Assembly (NCBI GenBank): GCA_947471745.1
Contig: CANJKZ010000138.1
Span: 1 to 64,000, forward strand
DNA: 64,000 bases
Direction of reading: 5' to 3'
Source: Closterium sp. Naga37s-1
Lineage: Eukaryota; Streptophyta; Zygnematophyceae; Desmidiales; Closteriaceae
A program made the translations under genes and the position numbers. Positions within the stretch are counted from its first letter, which is position 1. The number at the start of each line of letters is the position of its first letter. Below the pieces are notes generated by a model. It searched no databases. It had not been told where the DNA came from and saw nothing but the letters and a program-made list of their open reading frames with translations. Positions 43,406 through 55,297 of this stretch are shown piece by piece.

Positions 43406-44285
43406 TAGTTCCCGTGCAAACTCTCTCACTCGCTCTCCCTCTGTCCCTCTCTTCAAATGGTATTGCAATGCAAAAGGAGATCTCGACAGGCAGAGAACTT
43501 GAGAATGTACGAAAGTAAATTATTTTTTCAGAGAGGAGGAGGAGAAATGGACCGGGAAAGGACAACGCACCTGAGAATCATGGTGCCTCAGAGGTCGATT
43601 CGCGCTCGCCCACCAGCTCGCGCTCCTGCAGCTACTGTCAGCGGCGACGGCGGGATGAGCGGGGGAGGCGACGGTGGGATGGGAGGGGGGGGGGGGAGGG
43701 GGCGACGGCAGGCTAAGAGGGATACGACAGCAGGCTATGAGGGAGGCGATGGCGGGAAAGGAGGGAGAAGTTGGGGTGGCAGAAGGAGGCAACGGCGGTG
43801 TGAGAGGGAGAGGCGATGGCGAGAAAACAAACAGGATATCGTGGTGGTTGGCTAGATGGGTGGTGGTTGTGAGAGGCAAGGAGGGAGGTGAAGGTTGGGG
43901 TTTGTTGCAACAAGGTGCAACAAATTGAAGCTGCTTGGAGCCGAACAAAACCTGGAAGTTGGGGCAACTGCCAAAAAAGTCATCGGTAAAAGAGGCATGA
44001 AAAAAATCTATATTGAGTCTAAAACAAACACTAGGGGTCTAATTGCAAACCAGTCAAAATTTGGGCACCGGGTAAAAAAAACAAAAATCATACATCTAGA
44101 TTTGGAAGCTAGTGTCACGTGAAATAGACGCATACTCCCTACCCCCTATTTCGAAGGTACCCTGTACGTTTTCTGGCTCGATGTGACGGACACCCAAAGA
44201 TTGACGAGGGTAGTTATCGAGTCTAGCACTTAATTTTCCGAGTGAGAAGTAGGGGTCGATGGCTGCCCTTGGAACACGAGAAGGT
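43406..44285. other. Intergenic stretch, nothing recognised
   Basis: Short open frames exist, but none has a domain, intron phase or neighbour support. 43650-43850 is G-rich (GGCGACGG, GGGAGGCGA). From 43920 it becomes AT-rich up to the AAGGT target duplication of Copia 3. Confidence 0.55.
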
Positions 44286-44419
44286 TGTGGAAAGGAGAAC
44301 GCGAATGAATGAACTATGAATGAAGTGAGTACATATAGGAAACCCTAATTGGGTTGTACCCCCTATGGGATACCCCACTATAGCCTACACAACAGCATAA
44401 GCTATATAATGTTCTGACA
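44286..44419 (-). repeat. 3' LTR of Copia 3
   Basis: 134 bp, TGTGGAAAGG to GTTCTGACA on the plus strand. No difference from 51461-51594 seen by eye. Preceded by AAGGT. Confidence 0.95.
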
Positions 44420-44624
44420 CACCCCCATAGGCAAAGTGGGGGAGAACAAGGGGTCACAAGACCAGTCACGCAAAGCACAGAAAGCTCAGGGTGGATCACA
44501 AAGTCACCACACAGTCCGAGCACAACGACAAGGCCACAAGGCCAGTTCACATGCAGGAGGACACATATATATATAGAGCTAGACAAGCAAGAGCAGGTAT
44601 ATATATGTGACAGTACAAGCAAGG

Positions 44625-47600
44625 TCAAGAGGAGAGCAAGTGAGGCAAGACAGGTACAAGACCCAACTGAGTGCAGAAGCGCTGATGGTCACAAGGCGCA
44701 AGTGCCTTGGTGAACACATCAGCAGTGTTGGCCTCAGAGGCCACGTACGCAAGTCGCAACTGACCACGCTGCTGCAGCTCACGAGCAAGAAAGTAACGGA
44801 GAGCAATGTGCTTCGTTCTGTGCTCCAAGCGCTGCTCTCGACACAAGGCCAGCATGGCCTTGTTGTCTACGTACAGCACTGGAGGAGAACGAGGCTGCTC
44901 TCCAAGGTCAGTCAGCAGGTAGGTGAGCCAGCGAAGCTCCTGTGCAGCCATGGCCCCGGCGTAGATCTCAGCCTCACAACTGGAGCCGAGAACAGAGGAC
45001 GAGCGAGTAGCCCGCCACGAGACAGAGCCGGAACCAAGACTGAAGGTGTAACCCTGCGACGACCGCTGCGTAGCCTGGTCGTCAGCCCAAGAAGCGTCCG
45101 CGTGCCCAGTGAGGACCACTGGACTCCGCCCTCCAAGCACTAGCCCCATGCCCGACGTACTGCACAAGTAGCGCAACACCCTCTTCGCTGCAGCCATGTG
45201 CTCTGGTCGGTGTCTCCCAGGAGCAACATAGCGTGCAAGAATGCTAAGAGGGTATGCAAGGTCAGGTCGTGTGCAGGTCATCAGGTACATGAGGCAGCCA
45301 ACAAGCTCTGGGTACGGGCCACTCGACTCTACGGACTCATCCGAAGGCAGAGCTGAGAGCGAGTGGCGAGTAGACAGAGGAGTGGCCTGAGGCGAGGAGT
45401 ACGTGAAGCCGAAGCGCTGAAGGACCTGCTGCACCATGTGTGACTGAGTCAAGGTAATGGTGCGGCGTGCTCTGTCCCGAGTGATCTGCAAGCCAAGGTA
45501 GCTGCGCAGTTCACCCAGGTCTGTGCACGTGTGTCTCTTCTGCAGCTCGGACTTCACGTAGGCTAGTCCAGCAGTGTCAGCTGTGGCAAAGACCAAGTCG
45601 TCGACGTACACGAGGATGTAGAACGGCGGCAAAGAAGTGTCGGTGCGCAGAAACAACGACGGGTCAGCAGTAGAGGGAGCAAACCCAAGAGCCGCAAGCG
45701 TAGTCCTCAGTGTGTCGTGCCACTCACGCGGTGCCTGGCGGAGACCGTAGACTGGCCGTCGGAGGCTCCACTGGGTGCCAGGAGGGAAAGTCCCAGTGAA
45801 GCCAGGTGGACGGCGCAGCCAGATCTCCTCGTGCAGGCTACCCTGCAAGAAAGCAGTGCTGAAGTCAAGAGAGTGGAGCTCGTAGTCGCGCTGAGCGGCT
45901 ATGTGCAGCAGCACCCGAAGAGTGGTCATCTTCGGGGTGGGAGAGAAGGTCTGAAAGTAGTCAACTCCCTGCCGCTGACTGAAGCCACGAGCGACGTACC
46001 GCGCCTTGAAGACAGGTGGAGAGCCCGGCGGCCGCTTCACCCTGAAGATCCACATGCCACTGACGATGTTCGCCCCAGGAGGGGGCACCGCGTCAACGTA
46101 GGTGCCTGTGGACTTCCAGGACGCCATCTCTGCATCCATAGCTGCCTGCCACTGAGAGGAGTAGGGACCCTCTACGGCCTCCGCGTAAGAGCGCGGAGTC
46201 GGGATGTCTAGTGCATCCGGGTCTCCCTCAGGGGCAAGTAGTACGGACGCGAGATGAGGTGAAGCAGCAGCCAGACACTGGAACTCCTCCTGCCTGTCCT
46301 CAAGGACGTCCGTGCCAAGAGCACACTCACCCCCGACGGACGGAGGACAGACAGACGCAGACTCAGCAACAAGACCGGCAGCGTAGTCTAGACGACAGCG
46401 AGCAGCAAAGTCGACGAGCTCAGCAACAAGCGCAGACGCAGCAGTGGACTCAAAAGAGGGGTCAGTGACGACAGTAGCAAGGAGACGTGTGACAGTAGGA
46501 CTAGCAGCACGAAGAGAGTCGGACTCTGGGTCGGTAAGTGCAGGAAGGGAGGACTCAGGAGGAGAAGCCAAAGGGGCACGCAGAGGAGCAGTGGACGGAC
46601 GCAAAGACATCCGGTGCGTGCCAGGGACAGGAGGAGGACGCTGACGCGAACCGCGACCACTAGCGCGAGCAGCACGAACAGGCGACGCAGGACGAGACGC
46701 AGGCTCACGACGCTCAGCAAGACCTCCAGTGGGACCAGTGTAAGGAGAGGGAGCAGGAAGTGGGGAGGCGGGCTCTAACTGGGACTGTGACTGAACAGGC
46801 GGTGGACACGCTGCAGGAGGAGAAAGACCAAGAACCTGCTGTAGGAGTGGAACGAAGTACGGCCGAGGCCGCGCGGCGACTCCAGACACAGCAGGGACAG
46901 CACCCTCAGCAGCAGCACCAGCGCCAACAGCACCTCCAGCGGCAGGACCTCCAGCAGCACCAGCAGCACCCGCAGCAGGACCACCGCCAGGAAGGACAGC
47001 AGCAGTCTCAGCACCAACACCCGCAGCAGCTCCAGCTCCAGGCGGACCCGAGGGCCCAGCAGCTCCGGGACCAGCGGCACAAGTACCCTCAGTAGCCGAA
47101 GGAGCTCCAGCTCCAGCAGTACGTCTCCAGCGGCGAGCAAACCACTCGCGCAGCTCCTGTGGAGAGAGGGGCTCCCGCCGAGGCGAAGCACCCGGAGAAC
47201 CGCCAGATCCCGCACCGCCAGACGCCACAAGGGGAGGTCCAGTGGCCGCAGGCTCCGCAGCTCCAGGCTCAGCAGCTCCAGACGCAGCACCCCCTGGCTC
47301 AGCACCCCCAGTCGCAGCACCCCCAGGCTCAGCACCCCCAGACTCCGCACCCCCAGGCTCAGCACCCCCAGTCGCAGTACCCCCAGGCTCAGCACCCCCA
47401 GACTCAGCACCCCCAGGCTCAGCACCCCCAGGCTCAGCACCCACGCGCGTAGCACCCCCAGAGTCAGCACCCCCAGGCTCAGCACCCGCAGCAGGACCAG
47501 AGTCACCAGCAACCTCGACCGGCTCGACTGCGTCTACCTGGGACACACCTGAAGGGGCAGGACCCTGAGGGGGAAGGGGGTCTACCGGGGGGGGACCTGG

Positions 47601-50539
47601 CACAAGGAAGTGCGGTGGCGGGGGGAGGGAAGGAGTGCGGTAGGGGAAGAGGCGGTAGAAGGGGACTGACTCGTCGAACGTGACGTCCTGGGAGGACAGA
47701 ACACGACGAGAGGAGGGGTGGTAGAACTGCCACCCTGGGGCGTCAGGGGGGAAGCCGAGGAAGACACAGGGAGCAGCACGAGGGGACAGCTTGTCCGCAG
47801 ACAAGTCGCGGACAAACGCCCGAGATCCCCAGACACGGAACGCAGACGCATCGCCGACCTTCCCCGTCCACAGCAGAGCTGGGGAGGTCTCCGGCCGGGA
47901 GACCCTGGGGTGAAGGTTGATCTGATGCGCCGCGTACCGAACCGCAAACGGCCACAGAAAATGGGGGGCAGCCGCATGCATCATGGACGTACGAGCGACG
48001 TCCATGACCATGCCAATGCGGCGCTCAGCAATCCCATTTTGCTGTGGAGAGTCCGGAAGCGTAAAGGTCTGGCGGATGCCTCGTGCACGACAGTAGGCTC
48101 GCAGAAGGCCAGAGGAGAACTCTCCACCTCGGTCAGAGTGCAGACGCAGAACAGGAAAGTCCGAGCCGAAGCTCCTCCTGAGCTGGAGACGAGCTGCGCG
48201 GATCCAGTCGATCAACACCTCAGTGACATCACCCTTGCTGCGCAAGGGGAAGACTGTGGTGTAACGCGAGTAGTCGTCAACCACCAGCAGGAAGTAGCGC
48301 TCGTGACCCTGCCCACGGACGCGGGCCGGGCCCCACACGTCCATGTGAAGCGTCTGCAGAGGAGCCTCTGTCGGGGGAAACTGGGAGGAGTGAGGGGCAG
48401 CCCGGAGCCGCCCCTCGACACAGGGGACACAGGAAGGTCCGGGTCCCGAAGGAAGGGGAGGGAGAGACCGGGGAAGACCAGAGACAAGGACACGGGAAGC
48501 CATGCCCCGAAGACGAGGCAAGGAGGGGTGGCCAAGACGGTGGTGCCACAGGAGAGTCTCCTGAGACAGGCGGCGACACGAGCAGGGGGCAGACTCAGGA
48601 CCAGACCTGGACGCAGCAGCAAACACCTGACCCGACGCAGCTACCTGGCCAGACGCAGGGACAGGAGGAGACTCAGTGTCAGGGTGTAGAGACTCGACCC
48701 CGGCCGACGCGAAAACGTGGCCAGGTGTCGGCCTGTGCGGGCGTCCGAGCAGTGGGTCACCCGCTGACTCGCAGGAGTAAACTGGTGAACCCCCGCATCC
48801 TGCAGGTCAGCACCACTCACCAAGTTCGTCGAGAACGAGGGGAGGTACAGACCAGACAAGGTGCCCGAGGGGGCAGCCGGACACGGGAGGACAGTGGAGA
48901 AGTGAGAGAGGACAGGACCCCCAGAGGGGTCAGCCAGGGAGACTGCAACCGGCCGGCCAAGCGGCGTGAGTGTGGTGCGGTCTCGAAAGAAGGAGCGAGA
49001 AGCCCCTGAGTCAAGCGTGAAGGTGAGGGAGGCCGAAGCCGACGCAGTACCTGAGAGCGCAGCCTCACCAGTACCTGAGAGTGCAGACGCACTGGCACCT
49101 AGAGCAGCAGCCGCAGAAGTACCTAGCGCAGCAGTACCAATGCCCGGGTCGGGCAGGAAACACCGGTAACAGTCACCTTCCTCACTAATAGTCACAGCAT
49201 ACATGGCAGCAAGGATAGCATCAAAGTTTAGATCAAAGATAGCTACGCCAGCCCTAGACAGCTCTCCCCAACGGGGAATCTCACTAGCCTCGGGGAACTG
49301 CTGACGCCAAGCGTCCGTCAGGCGGCCAAAGCAGCGCTGGGTGGGGTGGGCACCCCCACACTGCTCACCCGCGCGGTCGCCGGAACGAAGGACGTAGGTG
49401 CACGGACCAAAACCCCCACCCCGCTGACGCTGCGTGTACCACTCACGGAGCTGCTGGGGCGGGGGGATGTCCCGCGAACGCTGCTGCTGCTGCTGCTGCT
49501 GACGCTGGCCACCACCAGAGCCGCTACGCTGCGGGGCACCACCCCGACCAGCTCCACCCCCTCCGCCACCGCCGCCTCCACCTCCACCACCACCGCTGCC
49601 TTCGCTCCCACCGCTGCCGCCACCACCGCCTCCTCCTCCGCTGCTGCCACCGCCACCACCGCCCCCGCCACCACTCCCACCGCCACCCCCACTCCCTCCG
49701 CCGCCTCCACCGCCACCTCCACCGCCCCCGCCAGTTCCACCCGCGCCCTTGCCCCCCTTGCCCCTGCCAGGGCGGCGTCTCCCGCTAGGGGCAGACGCCG
49801 CGCAGACCGACTCAAGACCAAGCAGGTCGGCAGCAGCAGCAGAGGCAACAGAGGGCAGCAGGGGGGAAGGAGAACACCCCTCAAAGATGGGGGTGCGAGG
49901 GTCACCACGAGAGGCTCCTACAGCGACGATGCTCTTCTCCGCCGCCAGGAGGGACTTCTCGAGGAGGTCGACAGTGAGAGTGGTGGGACAGACTGAGAGG
50001 AAGTGGTCCCTGACTACGCGAAGGGAGTCAGGGAGGCGTGTGACTATGTAATAGAGAGTGATGTACATGGGGGGGGGGTTCTTGGCGCAGAACTCAGCAG
50101 GAAGGGCGGCGCGGTAGCGAGTGTCACTAGTGCGGAGGTGCGTAATGAGGTCAGCGACAGTGGGAAAGGCAGCAAGGTCAGGAAAGAGGTACGGTAGCAT
50201 GAGGCGGCTCAGGGCAGCAGTGGCAGGGGAAGAGTAGCGCGCAACTACAGCGTCGTACAAGGTCTGAGCACTCTTGTACTGACTAAAGTGCGCGCGCTCA
50301 GTGGTAGGCAGGTGGCGACGCACAGCAAGACGTGCAGCAGCATCGCGGGTGGCCCACTGAGAGCGAACAGTGGGGTCAGCATCAGCAGCAGGGGCAGGAG
50401 AGGCGCCAGAGGTGAGGTCAAAGAGGGAAAGACCGTCCGCCCTATCGCACTGTAAGAACAGCTGCAGGTCGTCGACCCAGACCTCAAAGTCAATGGCTCG
50501 ACCCTCAGCGTCAAAAGCGAGGACACTAGGGGTAGCCAT
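44625..50539 (-). CDS. gag-pol region of Copia 3 (fossil, nearly whole)
   Basis: From the 5' end on the minus strand (ATG at 50539, MATPSVLAFDAEGRAI): gag with a retrotransposon-gag segment (FSQYKSAQTLYDAV, LRTSDTRYRAALP), a poly-glycine tract (about 49745-49560), protease with LDSGAS near 49010, the integrase zinc motif HHRLGHPS then HMDVWGPARVRG, a Gly/Ala/Glu/Pro repeat linker (about 47500-47230) and a second proline/glycine linker (about 47100-46900), RT with VYVDDLVFATAD near 45600, RNase H with VDNKAMLAL ending near 44625. All Copia enzymatic modules are present in order. About one interruption is seen. Confidence 0.93.
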
Positions 50540-50599
50540 GACGACAACAGTGTAGTAGTGCAAGCAGTAGGGGAAGGGCACGCAGTAACAGTGGTGCTG

Positions 50600-51370
50600 T
50601 GCTCACCAGGCAGGGCAGGTCGGGCGGCTCGGCAGTAGGGCGGCCCGGCGGCTGGGCGGCTCGGCGGCTCGGCTGCTGGGCGGCTCGGCTCCCGGGCGGC
50701 TCGGCGGCAGGGCGGCTCGGCGGCAGGGCGGCTCGGCGGCTCGGCTCCCGGGCGGCTCGGCGGCAGGGCGGCTCGGCGGCAGGGCGGCTCGGCTCCCGGG
50801 CGGCTCGGCTGCTGGGCGGCTCGGCGGCAGGGCGGCTCGGCGGTCGTAGGCGGCGGGGCCGGTGAGGATAGGCGGCGGGGCCGGTACCGTAGGCGGCGGG
50901 GCCGCGAAGTGGGGCGGCGGGGCCGCGTAGGTGAGGGCGGCGGGGCCGCAAAGTGAGGGCGGCGGGGCCGCGACGTGAGGGCGGCGGGGCCGCGAAGGTG
51001 AGGGCGGCAGGGCCGCGTAGGCAAGGGCGGCGAGGCCGCGACGTGAGGGCGGCGGGGCCGCGACGTGAGGGCGGCGGGGCCGCGTAGGTGAGGGCGGCGG
51101 GGCCGCGTAGGCAAGGGCGGTGGGGCCGCGACGTGAGGGCGGCGGGGCCGCGACGTGAGGGCGGCGGGGCCGCGACTTATGGGCGGCGGGGCCGCGTAGG
51201 TGAGGGCGGCGGGGCCGCGACGTGAGGGCGGCGGGGCCGCGACTTAAGGGCGGCGGGGCCGCGTAGGTGAGGGCGGCGGGGCCGCGACGTGAGGGCGGCT
51301 GGGCCGCGACGTAAGGGCGGCGGGCTCGCGTAGGTAAGGGCGGCGCAACGGGCCGCTAGGGGCGACACGG
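50600..51370 (-). repeat. GC-rich leader repeats of Copia 3
   Basis: Between primer-binding site and gag. Two arrays on the plus strand: CGGGCGGCTCGGCGGCAGGG-type units (50620-50850) and GGGCGGCGGGGCCGCGACGT-type units of about 20-21 bp (50860-51340). The leader of Copia 2 also consists of GC-rich tandem repeats, but of different sequence. Confidence 0.9.
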
Positions 51371-51460
51371 AGGGTCGCTAAAAAAAAGGAAAGCGCGCCT
51401 CGGGGCGCGCTTCGGTGGGCCCTAGAAACAGTCCCTAGGAGGGGACCTGCTCTGATTCCA

Positions 51461-51594
51461 TGTGGAAAGGAGAACGCGAATGAATGAACTATGAATGAAG
51501 TGAGTACATATAGGAAACCCTAATTGGGTTGTACCCCCTATGGGATACCCCACTATAGCCTACACAACAGCATAAGCTATATAATGTTCTGACA
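51461..51594 (-). repeat. 5' LTR of Copia 3
   Basis: 134 bp matching 44286-44419, followed by AAGGT. Its neighbour on the left is the primer-binding site. Confidence 0.95.
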
Positions 51595-53465
51595 AAGGTT
51601 GCGAGACCCCCCTCCTCCGATAGTCTACAATCGTTGCTTGCTACCCTACTTAAACGTTTAACCGAGAGTATTTACCCCAGGGTGTGCGCTTAAGGGGTGT
51701 GAAATTATCGAGAATAGGGTGTAATGACGTCACATATCCATCCAAGCATTTGAGTCAACTTCAAAACAGCTCATTGTAAGAACCTGATTCAGCAATACAT
51801 GATAAGTTACTTACAAGCATCAGTGCTGGAATAATATACATTGTTTCTGAATCGTTACATATTGCTAATTCGGAAAAAACTAACAAGAAAATTAACAGAA
51901 CTTGATCCCATAATACTAGCAAACAGTAATTTTGTATTGATAAGTAGGAAGTAATTGGGTGTATCCATTGGAATAAATACTACGTATTACATGTATCTCG
52001 TCAAAATATGAAAACTAAAAGCGTACGTAACTACGCAACCCTTCCGACGTTCACGTCGAATCTTGTTTTGAATGGAAGTCCCTCTTTTGCGAAGCGTGTT
52101 TGCGAAATTCAGGTGAGTTTGAAAATGTTCGCCTCCTGGTCGTCGCCTCTCTGTTCTTTGGGTTTTTAGTTTTTGCGGAAGGCTTACTGTAGCTGTCTTT
52201 CTTTTGAGGGACTTTCATCTCAACTTGCGCACACTTTCCGCAGATCCGCTTCTGAGACGGAAGAGTTTTCGTGCTAACACAGAACTCGGCTTCTCCGCAC
52301 GTCACGCAAGCACTGTTTTCGTCGACAGTATTCTGCCAGCAAGCACAAAACTAAACCCCTCTCGGATGGCAAGTTTTCAAGGGCATCAACCCTAAACACC
52401 ACGCGACAAGGCGTTTGGGGTTGTTCCCGCCAAGTGGGCTATAATTTTGGGGCATCAACCCTAAACACCTAGTCGCAAGGTGTTTAGGGTTGATGCCCCA
52501 AATTTAACATGCAAGCCAAGAGGGATTTAGTTTTGGCATCAACCCTAAACACTTAGTCGCAAGGTGTTTAGGGTTGATGCTCTTCATTACCATGCCAGCG
52601 GAGAGGGATTTAGTCCAGTGCGAAAAAAAAGAACAAAATAGTGCTGTGCACCGTTTGCCTGAGTAGCAATAGAAATGTATTCCGAGATGATGACACGTGG
52701 GTTAATGTGGAGAGGAGTTCTATGTTAGCGCGATAAGCCTTCTGTCTCGGCAGCGAAACCTGGGAAACTGTGTGCAGGTAGAGACGAAGGTCCCTAGAAA
52801 GCGCAGGCTCGGAAGTACCTCTTCTGCCGTAACTAAAAACCCCTGTTCTTTCCTTTCTTCCGCACACAAACTAGCTGAACCCAGAATGTGGAAAGAAGAA
52901 TTCAAGCAGAGTCAGGAGACCAGCATTCTCGTCGTCAGATTCCGAAAATCCTTGATTCTTCAGGAGCCACAAACGCGCAGTGGTAGATGGTCCACGATTA
53001 CCACATCTGCGACGTATTCCCACGATGCGGCGCGGAAATAATACTTTTCTTCCGCGACGCTCTTGTTAACCGTGGCGCCATGCTCACGCCCTGGGAAGTG
53101 GGCTGAGGCAGCCTTGCGTCGCGAATCGCGATCGTGAGGCGCCATGCCCTGGCGCGATCGTGGGCTGAGGCAGCCTTGCCGATCGCGAATCGTCCTGGCG
53201 TCGAGATTCGCGACTATAAAGTCTTCCGATAGAGCGCAGCATAAGCATGCTTCATTCGTCTAGAAATCGACCACCCTACGCTTACCTGGCCTAAGCTTCA
53301 TCACTTGAGGGATTCCCTCGTCTAAGTCCATCATCTGACCGTTCATTGCTGCCAGGAGCACCATTCGTATCGATCGCCGTGTTGTGGCCTCCTTAAATCA
53401 TATTTCTGATAGGGATATCACCGTTCTTTCGCGTTGTTCCCTTAGGGGCCTTCCTCGACGCCGTC
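51595..53465. other. Long intergenic stretch with a hairpin cluster
   Basis: 51600-52040 is AT-rich with nothing seen. 52380-52610 holds the TTTAGGG hairpins. 53090-53220 contains two partial copies of a segment with GGCTGAGGCAGCCTTGC and GCGAATCG palindromic motifs. 53220-53465 leads into the root-cap gene and may contain its promoter (CTATAAAG at 53213). Confidence 0.55.
52381..52580. repeat. Cluster of three TTTAGGG-bearing hairpins
   Basis: The middle one (52446-52502) has perfect 25-bp arms containing CATCAACCCTAAACACC and a 7-nt loop AGTCGCA. The right one (52536-52580) has 19-bp arms with one G-U pair and the same loop. The left one (52381-52430) is degenerate. Related to 25339-25392. 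Confidence 0.88.
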
Positions 53466-55297
53466 ATGTCTCGAGCGTTTCTCCTCCTCCTCGCGCTATC
53501 CGCGTTATTAGCAGCAGCCGCCGGCGCCACTGCTGCGACTAAGCCCTCCCGCTCAGGCGGGATCGCTCTGCGCGGCGGCGACGGGAGCGTGACCGGCGGG
53601 ACGGCAACAGCTGCCGGGCGCGGCGGCAGCGGCGATTCCCACGTCGTTTCGCACGGCGATTCGCACGGCGATTCCCGGCACGGCGGGATTCCCGGCGGCG
53701 GGAGTGACGAGGAGAGGGAGGACGACGACAGAGGCCACGGCGGGCATGGCGGCCGGGAGCATGACAAGGACGAGGACGACTCGGCTGCTGAGGGCGACGG
53801 TGACAATGAGGATGGTAGCGACGAAGATAACGAGCATGACGGTGGCAGCAGCAGCCATGGCGGCGGGCTGTGCGGGCGGGGCGGGTGCAGCAACGATTCA
53901 GGCGAGGTGGGGTACTGGAAGCTGCCCGATTATGGCCGCTGCTCCATCGGCACCGCCAGCACCAGCAGCGGTGGTGCGCCGAGGAAGGCGGACGAGGCGT
54001 GGTGTGCGGGTGCGGCGGTGGGCGTTAAAGAGTGCTGCAGCCGATGCAGCAGCGTCAACGCCACGGTCGATGGCACTCCGTTCAACTGCCGCCACTGGGT
54101 GCACATCCCGTGAGTGCCTCCCCCATTCCAACCGCCACCTTGCCTCGCTTGCTGCACATTTTCTGAACCGGGTTGCATTTCCTGAACCGCTGTATACTGG
54201 TCTTCCCCTCCCTCCATCCTCATCTCTCTCATGCTCTCTGGTTCCCCTTCACTTCCCCCAGATCTCCCAGCTCTCACGACCGTGGCAGCAGCGAACAGCG
54301 CGGCAAGTGCGTCCTCCTGCCGGCCGTCGACGCGCTCACGCCCGAGAGGGCCCGCAAGGGGCGGTGCGGCACCAACACGGGCGGCGACACGGTGCGCGTG
54401 GGGCGGCGGTGTGCGTACGGCGAGAACGACCCGCACTTCCTGGGCGCGCACGGCACGCGGTTTGACTTCAACGGGCTGCCAAGGCGCTCCTTCTGCCTCT
54501 ACACCGACCGCCACGTGCACGTCAACATGGCCATGCGCGGCTATCTCGACAAGCGCCCTCTTGCGCTTGCCCCCACTGCTGGTAACCGTAGCACGCTGGC
54601 TGCAGCTCGTTTTGTCAACGGCTCGGCTGTTCGCACGTGGATCCGACAGCTCGCGATCATGTGGCACGACGGCGACAGCAGCAACAGCAACAGCAGCATC
54701 AGCAGTGGCAGCGGAAGCGGCGCTAGTGCAAGCGATGCTGCGTCGTCTCACTCTCTCGTGCTCACGGCACGGGATGGCAAGGAGCAGACCCGCGGCGCAC
54801 AAGGCTTCCTTGCATCCGCCACTCTTGACGACAAGCCTCTCCCACGCCTGACCCTTGGCAGCAGCCACGTGCTCTCCAATGGGCGGCTGATTCTGTCCTT
54901 TGTTGGCCAAGAGAAGACCGGCCCGTTCGACGTGGACGTGTACACCCTCCGCCTGAAAAATCTCCTGGAGCTCGAGCTGAAGCTGCGCGCGGGCGCACCC
55001 TCTGTTGCAAACACCTGAGGACGCGCAGGTGCACATCAACCTGATGTTTGTGGACTCGAATCCGAGCAGCCAGGTGCACGGGGTGATGGGGCAGACGTAC
55101 CGCAGCGGCAGGGAGCAGAGGACGATGGAATATTCGAGGCTTGCGGCTCTGCTGCACCACCCTGTGTCGGTGGATGGGGAGGAGGGGAAGGGGTTTCTGG
55201 ATGGGGAGGTGGGGGATTATGAGACGTCGGGTGTGACTGCTACTGACTGCAGGTTCAATGCTTTCAATGGCGGCCAGCTACCTTTGCAGGCTGAGTA
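53466..55297 (+). CDS. Secreted root-cap-domain (VWD-like) protein with acidic/His-rich N-terminus
   Basis: Exon 1 is 53466-54109 and exon 2 starts at 54262, phases agreeing (HI-P-SPSSH). Residues 1-23 are a signal peptide (RAFLLLLALSALLAAAAGA). A Gly/His then Asp/Glu-rich region follows (residues about 45-135), then a Cys-rich part (CCSRCSS, FNCRHW). Exon 2 has GENDPHFLGAHGTRFDFNG, FCLYTDRHVHVN, TWIRQLAIMW and VHGVMGQTYR, closing with ATDCRFNAF: the plant Root_cap family (late-embryogenesis/root-cap proteins), whose core resembles von Willebrand D. Extracellular matrix or mucilage is the likely site; the biochemical role is unknown. The frame changes once near 54990-55015, in GC-rich sequence just before QTPEDAQVHINL, with no good intron; the family similarity continues to 55297. 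Either a sequence error or a recent disabling indel. Confidence 0.75.

Larger units (their letters stand above)
44286..51594 (-). mobile_element. Ty1/Copia LTR retrotransposon 3, very young (fossil, nearly whole)
   Basis: A 7.3-kb Copia on the minus strand. The two 134-bp LTRs (44286-44419 and 51461-51594) look identical by eye, and a perfect 5-bp target duplication AAGGT flanks the element, so insertion was recent. A primer-binding site (minus strand TGGAATCAGAGC, 51449-51460) abuts the 5' LTR, and a purine tract ATGGGGGTG abuts the 3' LTR. Two long coding blocks carry gag-protease and integrase-RT-RNase H. It looks close to whole, with about one interruption. Same family as the element at 18485-25190. 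Confidence 0.96.

Noticed and set aside
43457-43928. Small Gly/Arg-rich genes
   Set aside because: No start context, domain, conservation or splice structure. Explained by G-rich composition.
44607-48689. Plus-strand frames within Copia 3
   Set aside because: Antisense shadows of the minus-strand polyprotein.
52381-52580. Interstitial telomere
   Set aside because: TTTAGGG occurs once per hairpin arm, not in tandem.
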